Part shown: positions 59,662-64,000 of the stretch, piece after piece
Layout: every line of letters starts with the position of its first letter
How positions within the stretch are numbered: the first letter of the stretch is position 1
Virus record (IMG/VR): IMGVR_UViG_3300036893_000044
Location: 1 to 64,000 of that record
From: a virus
DNA length: 64,000 nucleotides
Direction: 5' to 3' (one strand)
Translations under genes and position numbers: made by a program
The notes under the pieces: generated by a model
What the model was told of the DNA's origin: nothing
The model's input: only the letters and a program-made list of their open reading frames with translations
The model's database searches: none

Positions 59662-60183
59662 ATTACGTTCAACGACGAGGCGACAAAGCCTAATAAACTC
59701 GTCAGTGGAAAGTTTCCATTTCATAAGGTTAATGGGCTTGTAAACCCACTGGATGTTTCCTTCTACGTATCCAATCGAGGAATCGATTCGATCCAGAGAG
59801 GCGGTCGTAGATCCCAGATACCCAGCCTTAAACTTGGAAACAAGTTTGAGATCAATACCAGTAAGGGCGCATTTTCCTTGCTGCTTCAAGTAGACATCCC
59901 AAACAAATTCTTTAGTCACATTAAACTCGACTCCACGCGCAAAAGCGTTGCCGCGCACATGGCTAAACGCAACATTGATAGGATGTCGAGGGGATCGAGC
60001 AGTCGTATTCCAGCATTGTTTGCACTGCTTCGATCGACCATGAACAAGGTTTGTAGCGTGGATCTCTTGTTCACGCCCACATTCACATCGGCAGAGCCAC
60101 ATAGCATGACCGCGCCCTACCCCTACCTTCTCTATAACCGTCCACTTACCGAATACCAAACCACCTAATTGTGTAGCGTTCAT
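59656..60183 (-). CDS. HNH endonuclease inserted at the Thg1 start
   Basis: 175 aa from ATG 60183. N-terminal C-x-C ... C-x2-C zinc finger (CRCECGREQEI, CKQCW), then an HNH-type core (CALTGIDLK, TTASLDRIDSSIGYVEGNIQ, WVYKPINLMK) of the phage NUMOD/HNH kind, different from the AP2 copies. TACAAT lies six bases upstream, so it is probably leaderless. It separates the old from the new start of the Thg1-like gene. Confidence 0.8.
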   Translation of the reverse strand: MNATQLGGLVFGKWTVIEKVGVGRGHAMWLCRCECGREQEIHATNLVHGRSKQCKQCWNTTARSPRHPINVAFSHVRGNAFARGVEFNVTKEFVWDVYLKQQGKCALTGIDLKLVSKFKAGYLGSTTASLDRIDSSIGYVEGNIQWVYKPINLMKWKLSTDEFIRLCRLVVERNP

Positions 60184-60196
60184 GGGGGAATTGTAC

Positions 60197-60955
60197 ATGT
60201 CAATTACGGAAATTGATACGAGGATGAAAGAACAGTACGAGAACCGAACCCGGTTCATGCTCCCTCGTCGCACATTTACCATCATTCGCGTCGATGGCCG
60301 GGCGTTCCATACTTGGACTCGTGGCATGGAGCGCCCATATAGTCTTGATCTGATGGATGCCATGGATGCGGTAGCACTTGCGCTCTGCGAAGAATGCGCT
60401 GGCGCTCAACTCGCTTACGTTCAGTCAGACGAAATATCTGTGCTACTGACGGACTTCGCCAAGATCGACACCCACGCTTGGTTTGACAATAACCTGCAGA
60501 AGCTCTGCTCTATCTCGGCTTCGATTGCAACGGCGACGTTTAACAATCAATGGCCCAACGAGAGCCGGAAATTGGCCCACTTCGATTCGCGTGTCTTCCA
60601 GATTCCAGATCCGGTCGAGGTTGAGAACTACTTCGTCGCCCGGCAGAAAGATGCGACTCGTAATTCAGTGGCGATGCTGGCGCAGCATTACTGCTCGCCA
60701 AAAGAACTTCACGGCGTCTCCGTTGAGAAGATGCACGACAAGATTCACGAGCACGGCGACAACTGGGCTAACCATCCAGTGCGGTTCAAGCATGGAGCTG
60801 CCATCGTCAAGGAAATGCAGCCGACCTATATGAAGGAAACAAAGGTGGGCCAGGTCGAGATTCCGCCGCACGACGAATGGCGCGTGGCGGAAACACCGAT
60901 TTTCACGAAAGACCGGGAGTGGCTTTCATCGCGCATCCCGAGATATCCAGTCTAG
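60197..60955 (+). CDS. Thg1-like 3'-5' RNA polymerase
   Basis: 252 aa from ATG 60197, GGGGGA upstream. Metal-binding motif RVDGR at 31-35 with FHTW behind it and the second catalytic segment AYVQSDEIS at 73-81 are diagnostic of tRNA-His guanylyltransferase/TLP enzymes. Bacterial TLPs add missing 5' nucleotides to truncated tRNAs in the 3'-5' direction. A phage copy with an RNA ligase suggests repair of damaged tRNA. The 5' end was rebuilt after an HNH insertion. Confidence 0.9.
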   Translation: MSITEIDTRMKEQYENRTRFMLPRRTFTIIRVDGRAFHTWTRGMERPYSLDLMDAMDAVALALCEECAGAQLAYVQSDEISVLLTDFAKIDTHAWFDNNLQKLCSISASIATATFNNQWPNESRKLAHFDSRVFQIPDPVEVENYFVARQKDATRNSVAMLAQHYCSPKELHGVSVEKMHDKIHEHGDNWANHPVRFKHGAAIVKEMQPTYMKETKVGQVEIPPHDEWRVAETPIFTKDREWLSSRIPRYPV

Positions 60956-60968
60956 GAGAACGATCAGT

Positions 60969-61193
60969 ATGCAAACAGGCACAGTAGTAACATGGAGCGA
61001 TCCGAAGGGCTGGGGATTTATCAAACCAGATGAAGGCGGGAGCGATTTTTTCGTTCATTATTCAAATCTGATTTCTCCAGATGAGTACAAGAGTCTCAGT
61101 AAGGGATGGCGAGTTCAATTCGCCGTCGAGCAAGGCCCCAACGGCAAGCCGCAGGCAGTGCGGGTAACTATCCTCTCAAAGGCGGTGGCGTAA
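60969..61193 (+). CDS. Cold-shock domain protein
   Basis: 74 aa. GTVVTWSDPKGWGFIKPDEG then DFFVHYSNL gives the RNP1 (KGWGFI) and RNP2 (DFFVHY) motifs of a Csp-type OB fold. It binds single-stranded RNA or DNA and melts structure. Directly follows the Thg1-like gene. Confidence 0.9.
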   Translation: MQTGTVVTWSDPKGWGFIKPDEGGSDFFVHYSNLISPDEYKSLSKGWRVQFAVEQGPNGKPQAVRVTILSKAVA

Positions 61194-61194
61194 C

Positions 61195-61431
61195 ATGGCA
61201 CAACGATCAATCCCATTCGCAACATCGAAGAACGTGCAGAGCATCCTTTACGATGATGAAACCCAGGTGCTGACCATTTCCTTGCAGGGCGGCACCTACG
61301 AACACAGCGGGGTGGACTCGCAGAAGGCGGACGGCTTCTCGTCGGCACCGAGCGCTGGCACCTATTACCACACCTACTTTTCGGCGCGCGGGCCGTCTGC
61401 CGGGGTTCATCCACATACGAAGGTTGGGTAG
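61195..61431 (+). CDS. KTSC-type domain protein
   Basis: 78 aa. SKNVQSILYDDETQVLTISL then GGTYEHSGV follows the KTSC pattern (S-x-I-x-YD ... L-x-V-x-F-x-x-G-x-x-Y-x-Y-x-x-V). KTSC domains accompany RNA-binding proteins and some lysyl-tRNA synthetases. Two bases after the cold-shock gene, so same operon. Confidence 0.65.
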   Translation: MAQRSIPFATSKNVQSILYDDETQVLTISLQGGTYEHSGVDSQKADGFSSAPSAGTYYHTYFSARGPSAGVHPHTKVG

Positions 61432-61433
61432 CC

Positions 61434-61601
61434 ATGACTCGTCCGCGCAGGCATTTTCATCCACACGATGAGATTCCGTTTCCGGTATATCTAACGGGAG
61501 CGTTCTGCTTGTTTCTATGCGCTGTCGCGGTGATTATGATTGTCGCGGCCACGCTGACGATTGTCGTTAAATTTGCCGGGCATCTCGCGGGATGGTGGTA
61601 G
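61434..61601 (+). CDS. Small single-helix membrane protein
   Basis: 55 aa with a His/Arg-rich N-terminus (TRPRRHFHPHD) and one transmembrane helix at about 20-48 (LTGAFCLFLCAVAVIMIVAA). Starts two bases after the KTSC stop. Confidence 0.5.
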   Translation: MTRPRRHFHPHDEIPFPVYLTGAFCLFLCAVAVIMIVAATLTIVVKFAGHLAGWW

Positions 61602-61635
61602 TGAGTATCGACAGGATCAGATAGGAAAGGAACGC

Positions 61636-62658
61636 ATGAAAACCGTCCAAATTACCAAGCCGGTGTCGATGAAGCTATTGGGGGATACACCAAACCTGTC
61701 CGTCATGTTACCTGGGCATTGTAATGCAAAATGCGAGTTCTGTTTCTGGAACCGCGACCAGCAGGCGAACAAGTTTCCGATGATGGATTTCGCGGACCGG
61801 CTGGCGCGAATCCTCGACTCGCTTCCGTGGCAGTTCTCGCAGGTGAGTGTGACAGGTGGCGAGCCGACCATTTCCCCTGTCCTCGACGAGGTGATGGCTG
61901 TTCTTAGGGAGCGAAGAGAGCGATTTCCGAAGGTGGTGCTCACCACTAATGCGGTCAGACTTATGAAAAACCGGGATGTCATTTACGGCGTCGTTGACCA
62001 CATCAACATCAGTCGGCATCACCACAGCGATTTGGAAAACGCTGCGATCTTCAAGACAAGAGGTGTTCCGTGTGAAAGCGAAATTGCCAAGATACTAAAG
62101 GTCGATTACGGGGCCGACATCTGCTTTAATTGCGTAGTCCCGCCGACGGTGACTGAGAAATTTTGTCAGAGTTACATCGAGTGGGCGCGTTACTACCAAC
62201 AGATCGCGGCGGTAAACTTCCGTATCTACCATAACTCTATGGAGGAATGCAGGGCGCAGAAGGAATTCGAGAAAGTGTATGGCTCGACAGATGTGACCAC
62301 CTGCCCGGTTTGCAGAGTTATGCGAATGAACGTCGAAGGGATGCAGGTGAACTGGAAGTACAGCGTTCAGGAGCCAACGCAACACTGGAACGGGATCTAC
62401 GAACTCGTAGTGCAACCCGATGGCCGGGTAACAGCCGATTGGGCTGGAGTACAGGAAATTGATCCAAGAAATATTGAGGGTGGACCTATGCCGAAATCTA
62501 ATCGGGAACTAGCTGAAGAGTTGATCGAACTGGCGAAGAAGTTACTGGAAAAGGACGAACCCAAAGCAAAGCATGGCAAGCGGGTGATAAAAACTGTCTA
62601 CGTCCAATCTTCAGGTGGCGGATGCTCTCATGGCGGAGCTGGCGGAGGCTGCCGGTAA
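61636..62658 (+). CDS. Radical SAM enzyme
   Basis: 340 aa from ATG 61636 (GGAAAGGAA upstream). C29-x3-C33-x2-C36 binds the 4Fe-4S cluster; VTGGEPT at about 73-79 is the AdoMet-binding GGE motif. Extra cysteines near 223-226 (CPVC) could bind a second cluster or zinc. The C-terminus is a Gly/Ser/Cys/His tail (SSGGGCSHGGAGGGCR). Substrate unknown; phage radical SAM proteins can make modified nucleosides or peptides. Confidence 0.85.
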   Translation: MKTVQITKPVSMKLLGDTPNLSVMLPGHCNAKCEFCFWNRDQQANKFPMMDFADRLARILDSLPWQFSQVSVTGGEPTISPVLDEVMAVLRERRERFPKVVLTTNAVRLMKNRDVIYGVVDHINISRHHHSDLENAAIFKTRGVPCESEIAKILKVDYGADICFNCVVPPTVTEKFCQSYIEWARYYQQIAAVNFRIYHNSMEECRAQKEFEKVYGSTDVTTCPVCRVMRMNVEGMQVNWKYSVQEPTQHWNGIYELVVQPDGRVTADWAGVQEIDPRNIEGGPMPKSNRELAEELIELAKKLLEKDEPKAKHGKRVIKTVYVQSSGGGCSHGGAGGGCR

Positions 62659-64000
62659 GTGACCGACCCCTCAGACTACACAATGTCCGAAACCGTGCCC
62701 GAGCCGCCTCCGGACAGAGGACGAGCGCCTTTGCCTGATGATCGGCGCCGGGTGATGCCTGTTGGGATTGCCAACGACATAGGATTGCCGGCCAACATTG
62801 ACGCGGAGAAGACGATACTCGGGGCGATCTTGCTCGACAATCAGGCCTTCAATGAGGCAGCCGAGCGCCTGGAACCGGAAGACTTCTCGCTCGACAGCCA
62901 TCGCCGCATCTTTCTCCGTATGGCCGATCTGATGGACGCAAATCAGGCGGTAGACATCGTGACATTGGCGAATGAGTTGGCGCGCATGAAGGAGGTGGAG
63001 TCGATTGGAGGTGTTGCCTACCTGGCTTCGTTGACGGAGGGACTTCCGCGGCGACCGGTGATCGAAAACTATATCCGCATCGTTAAGGATCGAAGCGCCC
63101 TCCGCAAGATCATGGGCATCTGCTCTCTGGCCATTGCGCGAGCTGCGGAGCAATCAGAATCCGCCCTCGAAGTGCTCGGCGCGGCCGAAGCGGATTTGAT
63201 GGCGATTGCGCAGGAGTCGAGTACGCGCAGGCCAACGACTGTGGCGGATTCCGTGGAGGCTGCAGGTGGGGTTGATATGTACATGGCCCCGATATTCAAT
63301 CCCAGCGTGCTCCCAGGATTGCCGACCGGCTTCATTGACCTCGACAGCATGATTGGTGGTTTGAAGAAGCAAGAGTTATTTCTGATGGCCGCGCGCCCGA
63401 GTCAGGGAAAGTCAGCCTGGTTACTGAATTTGGCCGAGAATGTCTGCATTGGTACATCGGCAGTTGCCTTGATATTCAGTTTAGAAATGTCGCAAACATC
63501 GATGGAGCGTAGGCTTTTAGCTGGTATCGCAAGAGTGGATGTGCGCCGGGCGACGACAGGTGAATTTCTGAGTCACACGGAGCGTGGCAAACTCTCCAAT
63601 GCGCTGAATGTCTTAGTTGAATCCGGTATCCACATCGACGATAGCCCTGTCCTCACAGTTACACAGATGAGAGCGAAGGCGCGGCGCTTAAAGCAGCGAC
63701 TCGGAAGACTCGACTTATTGGGCCTTGATTATTTGCAGATGGCTCGCGGCTCTGGAAATTTTTCGAACCGGCAAGAGGAGGTGTCTAATATCTCGCGTGG
63801 TTTGAAATCGCTGGCGAAGGAGATGGATTGCCCGGTAGTGGCATTGTCTCAGGTTGCGCGATCGGCGGAGCAGCGGCAAGATAAAAGGCCGACCTTGGCG
63901 GATCTCCGAGAGAGCGGCAGCCAAGAGGCCGATGCCGACATCGTTTGCCTGATTCATCGCCCCGAGTATTACGACCGCGACAATCCGGATATCAAGGGTA
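62659..64000 (+). CDS. dnaB: DnaB-type replicative helicase (runs off the window)
   Basis: At least 447 codons from GTG 62659 (ATG 62683 is the other choice); no stop before the end. The N-terminal domain has AEKTILGAILLDNQAFNEA and GGVAYLASLT; the RecA domain has GLKKQELFLMAARPSQGKSA (Walker A), LIFSLEMSQTSMERR, LGLDYLQM (Walker B) and VVALSQVARSAEQRQDKRP then DLRESG. It unwinds DNA at the phage fork. Confidence 0.95.
   Translation, partial: MTDPSDYTMSETVPEPPPDRGRAPLPDDRRRVMPVGIANDIGLPANIDAEKTILGAILLDNQAFNEAAERLEPEDFSLDSHRRIFLRMADLMDANQAVDIVTLANELARMKEVESIGGVAYLASLTEGLPRRPVIENYIRIVKDRSALRKIMGICSLAIARAAEQSESALEVLGAAEADLMAIAQESSTRRPTTVADSVEAAGGVDMYMAPIFNPSVLPGLPTGFIDLDSMIGGLKKQELFLMAARPSQGKSAWLLNLAENVCIGTSAVALIFSLEMSQTSMERRLLAGIARVDVRRATTGEFLSHTERGKLSNALNVLVESGIHIDDSPVLTVTQMRAKARRLKQRLGRLDLLGLDYLQMARGSGNFSNRQEEVSNISRGLKSLAKEMDCPVVALSQVARSAEQRQDKRPTLADLRESGSQEADADIVCLIHRPEYYDRDNPDIKG

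Noticed and set aside
59635-60168. Plus-strand frame of 177 codons opposite the HNH gene
   Set aside because: Only its first nine codons resemble a protein; the rest is the antisense of the HNH gene.
1-64000. CRISPR arrays, tRNA genes, integrase, retron or toxin-antitoxin pair
   Set aside because: No regularly spaced repeats, cloverleaf sequences or signature motifs were seen; this is by eye only.

Overview
The window looks like most of the genome of a short-tailed (podovirus-like) double-stranded DNA phage or a prophage of such a phage. It carries terminase small and large subunits, portal, scaffold, coat, decoration, head-tail adaptor, a very large tail-nozzle-like protein and two long ejection-type proteins. 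There is no tail sheath, and no tape-measure protein with tail chaperones. No integrase, endolysin, tRNA or CRISPR array was recognised. Several small proteins (for example at 1480-1653 and 4905-5144) resemble types I associate with soil Acidobacteria, so an acidobacterial host is my inference, not something the sequence proves.

Layout. 1-6957 is a mosaic accessory region: a HEPN-like gene, zinc-ribbon genes, two IS1595-type transposase fragments, a DUF3800 gene and about 1 kb without credible genes. A perfect 127-bp direct repeat (1-127 and 3488-3614) brackets the first 3.5 kb and may mark an assembly-graph join. 6958-12323 is a tight plus-strand early or regulatory operon: ParB-like protein, ECF-like sigma factor, then many small zinc-ribbon and helix-turn-helix proteins with overlapping stops and starts. 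12298-15645 is a minus-strand block with two DNA methyltransferases and a DUF1376 protein. 15819-49317 is the plus-strand packaging and virion region, ending in a strong terminator at 49368. It is interrupted by a small minus-strand island (21872-22416) and by three related HNH/AP2 homing-endonuclease genes. 49447-64000 is nucleic-acid metabolism: an Rnl2-type RNA ligase, RecT-like annealing protein, SSB-like protein, PD-(D/E)XK nuclease, a COG3541-type nucleotidyltransferase, a Thg1-like 3'-5' RNA polymerase, a cold-shock protein, a radical SAM enzyme and DnaB, which runs off the window.

Most notable observations. (1) A virion gene at 42926 ends its zero frame in CTT-TGA-C with a Shine-Dalgarno-like AGGG three bases upstream. 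This is the layout of the programmed +1 frameshift of bacterial release factor 2, and the +1 frame adds 43 residues. (2) The three HNH/AP2 genes share a 5' leader with three candidate stems, two of which show compensatory changes between copies; one stem pairs the leader with the start-codon region. (3) RNA ligase, COG3541 nucleotidyltransferase and Thg1-like protein in one late region suggest an RNA (probably tRNA) repair module. A fourth HNH gene sits at the extreme 5' end of the Thg1 gene and leaves a duplicated, re-coded start. (4) A 10-bp motif, TTGCAAGCGT, recurs five times, only in non-coding DNA, inside sigma70-like promoters of the early regions. (5) Two adaptor genes appear to start at ATT codons behind good ribosome-binding sites, and at least six genes have a -10 hexamer 5-7 bases before the start codon, as expected for leaderless mRNAs. 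(6) Two tiny K/R-rich peptides (22 and 27 aa) have their own translation signals.
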